Part shown: positions 52,201 to 59,406 of the stretch, in pieces
Position numbering within the stretch: position 1 is the stretch's first letter
Layout of the letters: each line of letters starts with the position of its first letter
Assembly: GCA_910586225.1 (NCBI GenBank)
Contig: CAJUIL010000018.1
Coordinates: 8,292 to 72,291, forward strand
Source: an uncultured Eubacterium sp.
GTDB lineage: Bacteria; Bacillota; Clostridia; Lachnospirales; Lachnospiraceae
Direction: 5' to 3'
Length of the DNA stretch: 64,000 nt
Made by a program: the position numbers and the translations under genes
Notes under the pieces: model-generated
Databases searched by the model: none
What the model saw: only the letters and a program-made list of their open reading frames with translations
Told to the model about the DNA's origin: nothing

Positions 52201-54900
52201 GCTGCCGTTTGTATATACCTCCAGCAAAAACTCTCCCAAATGGACCGCGAGCATACCAAGCTCCACATCCGCAAACCGCTCCGGCACAACCATCCGACAA
52301 TGGAACATCCCCGTAGAATCCGATATTTTCTTATAAAACAGCTCGAACAGCAAGCCGTTGAACATCGCAAGCGGCGACTTTTCCGAAGCTTCTACCTCAA
52401 GGATCGCGCCATACAGCTTCGGGCTGTATAAAAGCGCCCGGATTCGAAACAGATCCGACAGCTTAAGATCAAACCCAAACAGCCACCCGGCATCCTGTCT
52501 AAAGCCGACGCTGGGAACGTCTTTCGCCGGAACTAACTGCTGTTTTATCTCATCCAAAATATCCGGGATCGTATGCTGCGTAATAGAAAGCTCCAGATGA
52601 TTTCCAATCCCGATATAAAATATCTGAACCTTCACCTCGGAATCCACAGCCTGGGCCGGGGGCTCCTCATAAAGCGCATCCCATGTGATCCGCCTTGTCT
52701 GCGTCTCGTTAAACAGCTGTCCGGTCAGCACATACCGCACGCCCTCTTCTTTGCTATAGGAAAGGCCGATATCCTCAAGCTCCAGAAAACCCGCGATCTT
52801 CCAGTTTAAATGGTACAAAAAAGATACCGTCTTGTTTGTAATGTTATAAACAAGCAAAAAATCCGACAACTTTATCCCATGTAATACATTCCATGGTGCA
52901 GAAAGCGTCTGCACTGCATTCGGATTGACCAAATGGAGCAGCGCCAGCAGGACGTCGCCAAACGTCATATTTCCAAGGGAAATCGTAAGCGTTTCCCCTT
53001 CCTGCGTTTTTTGGTACACCGCCTGGATATACCGGTTCCTGAATGCAACACGAAATATAAAACTTCTTCTTGCTTCGTCATAAAAATCATTCGCCTGCAC
53101 GAGCAGGCAAAAAGCATCAATCTCCACATACATCGCAAGCGACGCCGAAAGCTGCTGCGCCTTCTCTAAGCGAACCCTTCCACCAAGCCGCGGCCTGACG
53201 CCAAACACCTCGATGCCGGACACCTCGCAGGACGCATACAGCGTAAACTTCTGATCGGCCATCGAATAAGAAATGGAAAGATCATCCAGCTCCATATCCG
53301 CCACCGCCCCGACAGACTTAACAGAAAAAAGCTGGCGCAGCAGGCTTCCAATCCTGACCCTGCCATAAAAAAGCCCACCCTGAAAACTCCAGCTCTGCTC
53401 CACATAACGCGCCTCGAGAGAAAACGCAAACGCCTCGTCCTCCTGCTTCCATTCCAGTATCCCTTCGATCCCAAAGTTCTTTTTTTCTGGCAGGATCTGT
53501 ACGTTTACCCTTAACCGCTCCAAGGAAAATACCGCCGACCCGACAGGAAGGGCAATGACGTCCGATACAGACGCCTCCACCCGCAGCATACGGTTTCTGG
53601 CGGACGCTGCGACCGTAAGCTCTGCCAGCTCCTTGTATTCCCCCTGCCAGCCTGAAGGAAGAGCGACGCCATATCCCGCTGCCAGCTCCGTCAGCGTCAG
53701 CTTTTTTTCCAGCGTCAGACTGCCGGAAAAATCCATTGCCGGAAAGTTTCCCGTCACACTCCCAGTCAGACGATAAGGCCCCACGACAAGCGCCGCTTTT
53801 GCAAAAGCCGATAATGTCACAAAGGAATGCTTCTTATCATCCCATGAAACCTCCCATATCATCCAAAACTGCTCCAGCGTCAGGCCGGGGATCCGCAGCG
53901 CAAGCGGCGTACCCAAAGAAAAAGCACTATAGATCCTCGCCATATCCAATCCGTCAAAGATCGTATCCCCTTTTTTTTCGAATGCAATCTGAAGCTGCGA
54001 AAGCCCAAAGGCAGACAGCGCCGTATGCTCCGGCAGCAGCAGCCTTTCTGGTCCAAGCTGCAACATCTCCTGCATAAAACCGGCAATGCTCTGCAAAGAA
54101 AGCGGCGGCTCACAAAATACAGCGGCGCTTTGATACCGCTCCCCGACAAACAGCTCCGACTGGAAGCCAAGCGTCTGCCCCTCAGATGCAAGCGGCAGCT
54201 CATACAACAGATATGCCTTGGCGCAATACTGCATTTCCAATAAGTCGTCTCCATACATCGTCCGCATGGCGAGCTTCGCAAATGCTGTGCCAAATGGCAG
54301 CGAAAGCTCTCTGTGTATCAGAAAATCAATTTCCACTCGCCCTCTTCTTGTGATCATCCCTTGAAAGGACGCGCAGGCTGCGTCTCCTGAAAACAGCCCG
54401 GCATATTCCTGCCATCTTTCATCCCCCTTTGGAGGGGAATATATGCCGCTTAACTCCCACCCAGCACCTTTCGCGCCTTCCACACGCTGACTGCTATACC
54501 ATAGCGTCGGATAACGCAGGATAAATTCCGAGAACAGGCAGTCTGTCTTAGTTCCCCTGATCTTCGAGGCAGGCAGCTGTCCCAAAAAATCCTTTAACGT
54601 ACCGCACCCCGCAACAGCAAGCTTTGCCTCACAGCTAAACGCCTGCTCCTGCTTGTCTTTTGAAAAAGTCAGCGTAAGCTGCCCCCGCCCGATCCGCGTA
54701 TATGGCAAAAGCCCGACCGCTCCCGAAACGGCCACGCAATCCCCATAAAGTCTGACCTCGGCGCCTTCAGCCACAAGCTCATCCCTGCCAGCCAGCGTAA
54801 GCAGCTCCAGACAAGCCGCCTGCGCCGTATCCCTGCCGATTGTCAGGCTGCCGCCCTGCAAAGCTCCCTGCAGGCTCTCATACAGTTCTAAAAGTGTCAT
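46237..54900 (-). CDS. Giant beta-rich protein of unknown function (2,887 residues)
   Basis: No family can be named with confidence; large DUF6603-like proteins are the nearest thing I can suggest. Residues 1 to about 1,100 alternate beta-rich stretches with short Leu-rich helices of similar form (T-L-K-D-F-L-G near 101, T-L-T-E-L-A near 402, T-F-G-D-V-L-L near 646, K-L-S-D-F-L near 677, T-I-P-D-I-L near 777, K-L-S-D-L-F near 813). Two LysM-like segments with a G-D-S-L/G-D-T-V core lie near 1,344 and 1,458. Four 14-residue helical repeats occupy 2,102-2,157. There is no signal peptide or membrane helix. The ATG overlaps the MBL gene stop as ATGA, so it is coupled as last gene of the operon. 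Confidence 0.75.
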   Translation of the reverse strand: MTLLELYESLQGALQGGSLTIGRDTAQAACLELLTLAGRDELVAEGAEVRLYGDCVAVSGAVGLLPYTRIGRGQLTLTFSKDKQEQAFSCEAKLAVAGCGTLKDFLGQLPASKIRGTKTDCLFSEFILRYPTLWYSSQRVEGAKGAGWELSGIYSPPKGDERWQEYAGLFSGDAACASFQGMITRRGRVEIDFLIHRELSLPFGTAFAKLAMRTMYGDDLLEMQYCAKAYLLYELPLASEGQTLGFQSELFVGERYQSAAVFCEPPLSLQSIAGFMQEMLQLGPERLLLPEHTALSAFGLSQLQIAFEKKGDTIFDGLDMARIYSAFSLGTPLALRIPGLTLEQFWMIWEVSWDDKKHSFVTLSAFAKAALVVGPYRLTGSVTGNFPAMDFSGSLTLEKKLTLTELAAGYGVALPSGWQGEYKELAELTVAASARNRMLRVEASVSDVIALPVGSAVFSLERLRVNVQILPEKKNFGIEGILEWKQEDEAFAFSLEARYVEQSWSFQGGLFYGRVRIGSLLRQLFSVKSVGAVADMELDDLSISYSMADQKFTLYASCEVSGIEVFGVRPRLGGRVRLEKAQQLSASLAMYVEIDAFCLLVQANDFYDEARRSFIFRVAFRNRYIQAVYQKTQEGETLTISLGNMTFGDVLLALLHLVNPNAVQTLSAPWNVLHGIKLSDFLLVYNITNKTVSFLYHLNWKIAGFLELEDIGLSYSKEEGVRYVLTGQLFNETQTRRITWDALYEEPPAQAVDSEVKVQIFYIGIGNHLELSITQHTIPDILDEIKQQLVPAKDVPSVGFRQDAGWLFGFDLKLSDLFRIRALLYSPKLYGAILEVEASEKSPLAMFNGLLFELFYKKISDSTGMFHCRMVVPERFADVELGMLAVHLGEFLLEVYTNGSFYLDLGFPHKQDFSRSFGLSFGLFGGKGGFYFGTFTGDAVQAVPAAANGIFSPVVKMGIGLSIGLMRSFDLGIVKGGVSLTMTGIFEGTFAVYKPKKQSEVQAFYYRVRAVAGVYGSLFLSVDLKIITVSATASIAAFCEVELESYRKAVVALDLDLKLCASIKIIFFKIHFSFHFHERAVFTFGEDQTAPWHLAAGKNTARILADPCIKTGQWKITPVISPMFSVDFSGKAQTLCLAFLPVIRREEMQSILTMLLYWIFAHIEGGEITAEDMEQITDKGFADSLTYERLLQLLSANLTVTPRLADLDGQEPEEQGTIFPMLPQLILTVDGAELDFGRARINEADMEEISRYFYRLNADPVYALSRERRAAGGKLPLCGALLTDWFRMALEELQGRMGALFESVPVCTASLETVVNTYGGKLETILAEQPQLQLFVPVIPKHPMIVSQGDSLQKIAERIAVEIKNGSDSAQELLWDAVKEESVFCEDIQPVYSGYQFDNQSAGLTLLQLSAVFYVRLFDPDVLYTPYAQYLLENNPVDLEWECRQPGAQELKLPDGIYTALSGDTVISVAKMLYLLDHLAESDTWISFRNAWIQCNGKEPGEKPDSCQIPKGYPGRIKGSASSGRLFRVCYPDFREDPWAYPLWHAEALRPMSVITLDHAGIERTAAVSELLKCYPMSSLVLAVEEYGAQLAKEQEVVIKKPCRIPKAELEKRIITESAAEQTGAILSRAFLQGARPPAPSTQKETPLYQLLGQQIPWRRQASQLTVSIRCQDDSAEWIAPDTEQRVWTHLERFMPSGELIRPDGPVQLPSMHSHGKRWLIADGEEVLNSQEAERIVRLPRDCIEYIRACGELPQLERADTKPRFCTLLSLEIQKQSAGIYGMYGAAASDRELLYQLTGADVSRCRLFYVPSKLEADKTGLAQLFFESCLLIQTHFSKETHSGFTNGRKSESENENAYIAAITDTGPDACGKFLTMLWECSVVGGGFWLCHDKASLPDTVFDENGRGQLVLLAEYPDAHPCADVVNALSLSDKNASVVLSGIRETVYDPVFPRGCVGFQLTCPQSEEGTAQSLYQILGYRVYDRLRGAYVESAPILPAEEAQGRLSYQAAVPLWKLEEPEGNFYSAVGKQFTLYFELRDVLGNTAAVENGGVLVTGEYNDNLIALHELPDTRFCYCFVRFGDQIAVKITGEYTGAQEKAVRYADEAKADMEAGAYHADDARAEMEAGAHYADEAKADMEEAARQIDHAKADMAEIARQQHGCTDIKLSARVSLSEQVYGLGEESCAALRAYENALCQNLSKGIHTPIAPIEIFLPIQGSLPSEIVPLAVCLTITRDGAQSVSEQVTMAESVISADSDPNRFAEGFANAFQSGYKLAHDSTQAYYYVPVRNLIGKIRIAPYTYQTAQGKIRSPEPAAFTPFANELITRDVEVTDSHGKKQVQSLIHVDANVWEQQFLSDIENLLQAELAAKAARRCPDGVRQLADAKKGLAARLARRLLPIRRECADIPMAQAQAFAEDRLLRDLRFACEPGVMLVYHVGIGDGGSEQKELLRLEAGVAMPHLLFAGKVSSQSDIFCLFLTGNPWNEKEERTPPQICLSALEYDIVPAGGGYERSKWLQFAKPMTDQDADVSLDLGIDADILCPRRECPLPPVIQGQSYEANRDELLYWDWSGEFSCGAYEQYTVCVRLDFSQQKGKGRRKERDTFAVMADYFCKREQLWKDLQTEENFQEAYQTMAELADAFAKVQDYSAVRQAKSRFVGQSVEVQVTMCFDQEGKPQYTVLPSYESEHLLKTMGAHIGAVEPVSGSREEGTVTFRLLISHLSVYTCSIVKTSAWIIQNDNLLLSAGQTVREAFIFQTELVSAADMRVSIEYHEPVGLTGETLEQALLDMWDRLQLSEQAAVSVSVFFRYRVHGSGGELCGSIPVTFEPDAQMGRFLENLSDWCRSHAYFLSLGGKFCFEAAVYQADENMALVCARFEKECGGIFAE
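48430..48597 (-). repeat. Four tandem 42-bp units encoding 14-residue helical repeats
   Basis: Within the giant gene, units of the form Y-A-D-E-A-K-A-D-M-E-A-G-A-Y recur four times; the first three are closely similar at DNA level and the fourth has drifted. Fourteen residues equal two heptads, so a coiled-coil or helical stalk is likely. Copy number may vary between strains. Confidence 0.8.
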
Positions 54901-56555
54901 ACCAAAAACCCTCCATACGGAAGAAACATCTCATCCGAAGGTATTTTCCGTTCCTGTTTCTGCCCGGAGCGTACCGCAAAATCACTTTCCGTAAAAGGAT
55001 CTTCCAGACACGCGCTGCATACCTCCATGCTGCCATCCTGCATACGCTGTGAATATTGGTATATCAGATTAGTGCCTTCTGATTCGGTAGAAAAAATCGC
55101 TTTCTCTGTAGCCAGCTTATACCCTGCCACATACTCATCCCCGTCTCCATAATCAGCCTCCGCCTCATCAGTATCCGACCCCAGCAGGACGAAGTGTCTT
55201 TCTGCCCTTCCCCTGCAATATTTCCGGCACGCCTCCAGGAACCGCTTGCTTGGATGACCAAATTTGTCGCGTGCCGCGCTGATAAAGATATAATTTGGCG
55301 GAAACCTGCTTAAAAAGTTATGAAACGGCTGTATTTCATCCAGCCGCGCTTGTTCCCCTCTTATTTTATGCCAGCAAAAGTTTGTATCTCCAGATCCATG
55401 ATGCGGCGCGAGCAATAATTCTACCTGCGCTCCCCCACGCTCTGTCAGTACTCTGGACAACGTTGAAAATACGTGTACGGTGGCGTCTCCCGGAAATACC
55501 AGGCAATGGCTGTCATCCATATAAATCATTGTTACCTGCGATGTGGCATTTTTTAAAATATGATCCTGCTTGATAGACGGGTATTTAATACTTTCTTCCA
55601 GATAAAACGGATATTGGCCGTACTTCTTATCTCTATCCGGATAATTATATAAAAATTGGCATTTGTCATTGACCTTCTTTGCAAAAAAATTCATCCATGT
55701 TGTTAAAATGCTGTAACCCATTTCACAACATAAGCCGCCCATATACGCCTCTTGGATCCCCTTACGGATAAACAGAGGGTTTTCGAAATCCCAGGCCCAA
55801 TTCTTACAATCGAATACCCCGCATCCAAAAATCCCGTTCCACATTGTGTAAATCCGAATTTTAATGTTCAGATCACACGCTATGCTTGAAACCATATCGA
55901 TCATAATACAGCGGAGATTGTCAGCGCTTATATCGTTGCTCCTGCACTCTTTTTTATCAAAATTATTATCGAAATAGGTAAATTTGATATCATACGTAGT
56001 TCCCTTCAAAATGATCTCCGCTGTAAAAGGATCCTCAAACTCTGTGTGAAAATCTACCTTCCATTTTGCTGACATCTCGCCCTTATTTATTAAAATATCT
56101 AACTGCAAACTTACAAAATCCCAATGATAACAGCTGTGTTCGTTCTTCTCATACCAAAGCGCCGTACATAGATACTCCTCATGATCTCTATACAAGTGTT
56201 TAATAAAACGATCTGAAAACTGCAAAGCTTCCACATATTCACCATATGCATCCTCTTCTGACAGCACATACCAGCTATCCACAGAATAGGTATATCCATT
56301 TAAAAGCAAAAGAAAATCAATTAAATTCCTCCAATGGTCACGATCCTGATGCGAGATCACCACTTGATCGATCGTTTCAAAATCCTCGATACTATTTAAT
56401 TTCTCACACGCTTCTTCGATCCCTGTTGACGAATATTCTGCAAAATTCCCGCAGTCAAACACCCCCACATAAAGCTTTCCATTGTTCTTCCTGCTTATCA
56501 CCAAATTAAAAAGCCCCTGCCCGACATTAAATGTAGTCACTTCAACATTCTGCAT
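54897..56555 (-). CDS. ComEC-like metallo-beta-lactamase-fold protein with a long insertion
   Basis: The 552-residue product has the hydrolase signatures of the ComEC/Rec2 MBL branch: H69-x-D71-x-D73-H74 in S-H-Q-D-R-D-H-W, the bridging Asp in F-P-G-D-A-T near 357, A-P-H-H-G-S near 385 and a late G-H-P near 434. In this branch the enzymes act on nucleic acids or phosphodiesters. About 250 residues between the first and second motif are extra and unassigned. There is no membrane segment or signal peptide, so it is probably cytoplasmic. The start at 56555 (M-Q-N-V-E) follows CAGGAGGAGGAAAACG and overlaps the upstream gene by 14 bp. Confidence 0.82.
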   Translation of the reverse strand: MQNVEVTTFNVGQGLFNLVISRKNNGKLYVGVFDCGNFAEYSSTGIEEACEKLNSIEDFETIDQVVISHQDRDHWRNLIDFLLLLNGYTYSVDSWYVLSEEDAYGEYVEALQFSDRFIKHLYRDHEEYLCTALWYEKNEHSCYHWDFVSLQLDILINKGEMSAKWKVDFHTEFEDPFTAEIILKGTTYDIKFTYFDNNFDKKECRSNDISADNLRCIMIDMVSSIACDLNIKIRIYTMWNGIFGCGVFDCKNWAWDFENPLFIRKGIQEAYMGGLCCEMGYSILTTWMNFFAKKVNDKCQFLYNYPDRDKKYGQYPFYLEESIKYPSIKQDHILKNATSQVTMIYMDDSHCLVFPGDATVHVFSTLSRVLTERGGAQVELLLAPHHGSGDTNFCWHKIRGEQARLDEIQPFHNFLSRFPPNYIFISAARDKFGHPSKRFLEACRKYCRGRAERHFVLLGSDTDEAEADYGDGDEYVAGYKLATEKAIFSTESEGTNLIYQYSQRMQDGSMEVCSACLEDPFTESDFAVRSGQKQERKIPSDEMFLPYGGFLV

Positions 56556-59406
56556 CGTTTTCCTCCTCCTGATACCCCACGTACCAAGCTGTCCTTCCCT
56601 CTCTGCCAAGGATCAGAAGCGTCGTACCGTTTTTTGGAAAGGCCAGGCCGAGCAGCCTTAACGTCAATCCATGCACCAAAAAATACAGCGTACCATCCTC
56701 TCCCCGTTTCAGCTCCATACCAGAAAAGCCCACGCCGATCATTCCCTGCAGGGAAAAGCTTTTTTGAAATGCTCCCGCAAGCCGCAGCCCAACGTAGTAC
56801 TTTTTATGGCTCCACGCCGTGATCATCTCAAAGGACAGGTCACCCGCACCTCCAAGCTCGCCGGCAGATCCAAGCGAAAGCTTCCATACAAGCCCATTCC
56901 ATCCGCTGTCCATTACCGCCTGCCTGACAGGTACCGTAATAGAAGAAAAGCCAAGCTTATCCGGCGATTCCTCCTTGCGGTCAAACAGGCTTTGCACAAT
57001 GACCGCACCAAAGGCTTCTGCAAAAGACGCCTTGCGCAGCTGACCGATCTCCTGGCGAAACTGCATCCCACTAGGATCCGCACAGACCTGATCTTTGGAA
57101 AGCACCAGCTTCATTCCGGTAAACGGCAGCTTCTCATAAGAAAACAGGTCGCACCCATCTGTTTCTTCCAGCCAAAGCGTTCCTGACAGTAAAAGCTCCG
57201 CGGCATCCCCGACAGCCATATGGACTTCTTCAAAACGGACCTGCGTGATCGGCGCATCCTTCATCGCAAATACCGGGGAGCTTTCCAGCCCAAGCTGGTA
57301 CACCGCACGCCCGTCGATGGAGGTAAGCATACCCGCAAGCAGCAGGCATTTCCCATTCTGCGGGTAAACCGGCTCCAGCCTTGCGCCTAGCCACTGTGCG
57401 ATCAAAAGCTCCATACGGCTGTAAAAGCGTTGTATCCGGGCCTGTCTGACAACCACTGTAAGCCCGACCGTCCGATAGTCCAGTGTCCGCTGCACCCCTT
57501 CATGGTTGACCATCGGTTCTCCCTCATACGAAAAGAAAGAAGCAACCTCCGACTGCTCTATCCGGATCAGCCCGTCCTGCGTTCTGCGGACACGGCTCCG
57601 TTCGATGATCGTATACACCGCCCGAATGCCGCCCGCTTTGATCCCAAATGCCGCTGCCGATACTTCCTTCGGTACATTTTTCGGCAGCGCAGCGGCCGAT
57701 AACAGCAAAGCTCCCTGAAATTCCCTGCTGTCGATGACCCGAAAAAGCTCCTCATACCCCTGCTTACCTCTGCCGTCCTCCTCGTATGCCTGCGACAGCA
57801 GGTAGGTAAGCTGCTCTGTGTGCCCCAAAAGCTCCCGAATAGATGCTTCCTTGCTGTACTTAAGCAGCAGCAGCGTTTTCTCCTGCTCCCAGTACTCCTG
57901 CGACAGGACAATCTCCCATCCGTCAACCGCAAGTACGATCTTTTGTTCCTTTGTGCAAAACGCCTGGAATTGGCCCGCATCTGTGATCAAAACAACCGGT
58001 GCTTTTTTTTGCAGTACGGCTGTCGCATACGCCGTCAGTGAAGAAAATCGCACGTCCGGCAGCATACCCGCAGATGTCTGCGCGATCCCCAGCCAGGAAA
58101 GACGCCCAGTATCCGCGTCCGCTCCGGCGCAGATACCTACGGAAGTAACCACCATTAACGGATTCTCTCCACGCAGATTCTTCCCATCAGACTGACCGTT
58201 TCGCTCCTGCCCCTTTGTCATGCTTTCGTATCGTCTTTCATAAATACGCTGCTCTGCCTGCTCCGCTTCGTCCTGCCGGTCAAAGCGCGCGCTGCTCCAA
58301 AGCATCACAGGGACGGCAGGCAAACCTTCCGGAGCATCCAAAGCCTTCGATACCCATGGGCGCATATAAGAGCTGCCCTCCGCTCTTTTTTCCTCTGCAA
58401 AAAACGGCATACTCTCTGAAGCAGAAAAATAGCTCCCCTGAAATCCGATCCATGCAGTCGTCACCAGATCCGCGCCGGCTCCTTCCGCCAGCAGAGCATT
58501 CTGATGCGGCACAAATACAAGTGTTTTTTTCGGACAGATATATTCTGTACCAGACAGGCCGAGGTAGATCCTTGGCACGTCCTTTTGTACGATCGTAAAA
58601 GCGCCCGCAATTCCAAAACGGCAGGAAAAACCGTTGCCAAGATAGCAGCTCCTTTTTTTATCATACGCAATCCTAAAAGCAGTCCGCTCTAATACCAGCT
58701 TGGCATTTTCTGGCGCAAGGAAAAGCGGCCCTGACTCTGAGAGGATATCGCTCTCATAGCATCCGTCCGGGATCGATAGATACGTATCTGCATCCTCCCA
58801 CAGCATCGACGGTGTGATCACCGCCTGAAAGCGCCCCGTTTCTTTCAAGCAAAATACCCTGCTGTAAAATTCCGCCGCAGCGCACCGCTCTTTTGGCAGA
58901 TAAAACCGTATTCCCGCTTCTAAACAACGAAAGACCTCTCCGCCCCCATGAAAAGAAAATAAAAGACGCCCCTGCCTGCCAGACAGATCCAAAATAAGTC
59001 CTGGCTCATCCGCTGCAAATCCCGCCTGAGACTGCACTCCAAAGCTGCCAGTAAACACAAGCGCATCGTCCCGCTCCTCGCACAGCCTCCCAAAGCAGAT
59101 CCGGTAAATGCCAAACGCGATGGAAAGCCTCTCCCTGTCCGCCGCTGTGACACAGCGCCATACAAGATATGGTTCCTCTGGATTTTCAATCCACAAAAGC
59201 CTTGCCCTTGTACGCAGGCAAAAGCTCTCCGCCCTTTTACAAAACGCTTCGTCGGGCTCAAACGCCGTTGGATAAAAAATCAGACAGGCTTCCGGTTCCG
59301 CCAGAGATTTCTCCGGCTTTCTCTTCTTCCTGTCAAGAACTATAAATCCTCCTTCTGCCCGATACAAGGAATAGATATTTTTATATAACAGCTCTAATTT
59401 CTGCAT
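56542..59406 (-). CDS. Large protein of unknown function (954 residues)
   Basis: I do not recognise this protein. It is soluble by appearance, without a signal peptide or transmembrane helices, rich in predicted beta strands and aromatic residues. The last 130 residues (S-L-Q-G-M-I-G-V-G-F-S-G-M, then L-T-L-R-L-L-G-L-A-F) resemble in style the strand-plus-short-helix units of the 2,887-residue protein, so the two may share a fold. A low-complexity charged stretch near residue 400 (R-I-Y-E-R-R-Y-E-S-M-T-K-G-Q) may be a linker between two halves. GTGGAGATCGTATCGT precedes the ATG, which overlaps the upstream gene by 13 bp. Confidence 0.7.
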   Translation of the reverse strand: MQKLELLYKNIYSLYRAEGGFIVLDRKKRKPEKSLAEPEACLIFYPTAFEPDEAFCKRAESFCLRTRARLLWIENPEEPYLVWRCVTAADRERLSIAFGIYRICFGRLCEERDDALVFTGSFGVQSQAGFAADEPGLILDLSGRQGRLLFSFHGGGEVFRCLEAGIRFYLPKERCAAAEFYSRVFCLKETGRFQAVITPSMLWEDADTYLSIPDGCYESDILSESGPLFLAPENAKLVLERTAFRIAYDKKRSCYLGNGFSCRFGIAGAFTIVQKDVPRIYLGLSGTEYICPKKTLVFVPHQNALLAEGAGADLVTTAWIGFQGSYFSASESMPFFAEEKRAEGSSYMRPWVSKALDAPEGLPAVPVMLWSSARFDRQDEAEQAEQRIYERRYESMTKGQERNGQSDGKNLRGENPLMVVTSVGICAGADADTGRLSWLGIAQTSAGMLPDVRFSSLTAYATAVLQKKAPVVLITDAGQFQAFCTKEQKIVLAVDGWEIVLSQEYWEQEKTLLLLKYSKEASIRELLGHTEQLTYLLSQAYEEDGRGKQGYEELFRVIDSREFQGALLLSAAALPKNVPKEVSAAAFGIKAGGIRAVYTIIERSRVRRTQDGLIRIEQSEVASFFSYEGEPMVNHEGVQRTLDYRTVGLTVVVRQARIQRFYSRMELLIAQWLGARLEPVYPQNGKCLLLAGMLTSIDGRAVYQLGLESSPVFAMKDAPITQVRFEEVHMAVGDAAELLLSGTLWLEETDGCDLFSYEKLPFTGMKLVLSKDQVCADPSGMQFRQEIGQLRKASFAEAFGAVIVQSLFDRKEESPDKLGFSSITVPVRQAVMDSGWNGLVWKLSLGSAGELGGAGDLSFEMITAWSHKKYYVGLRLAGAFQKSFSLQGMIGVGFSGMELKRGEDGTLYFLVHGLTLRLLGLAFPKNGTTLLILGREGRTAWYVGYQEEENDAEC

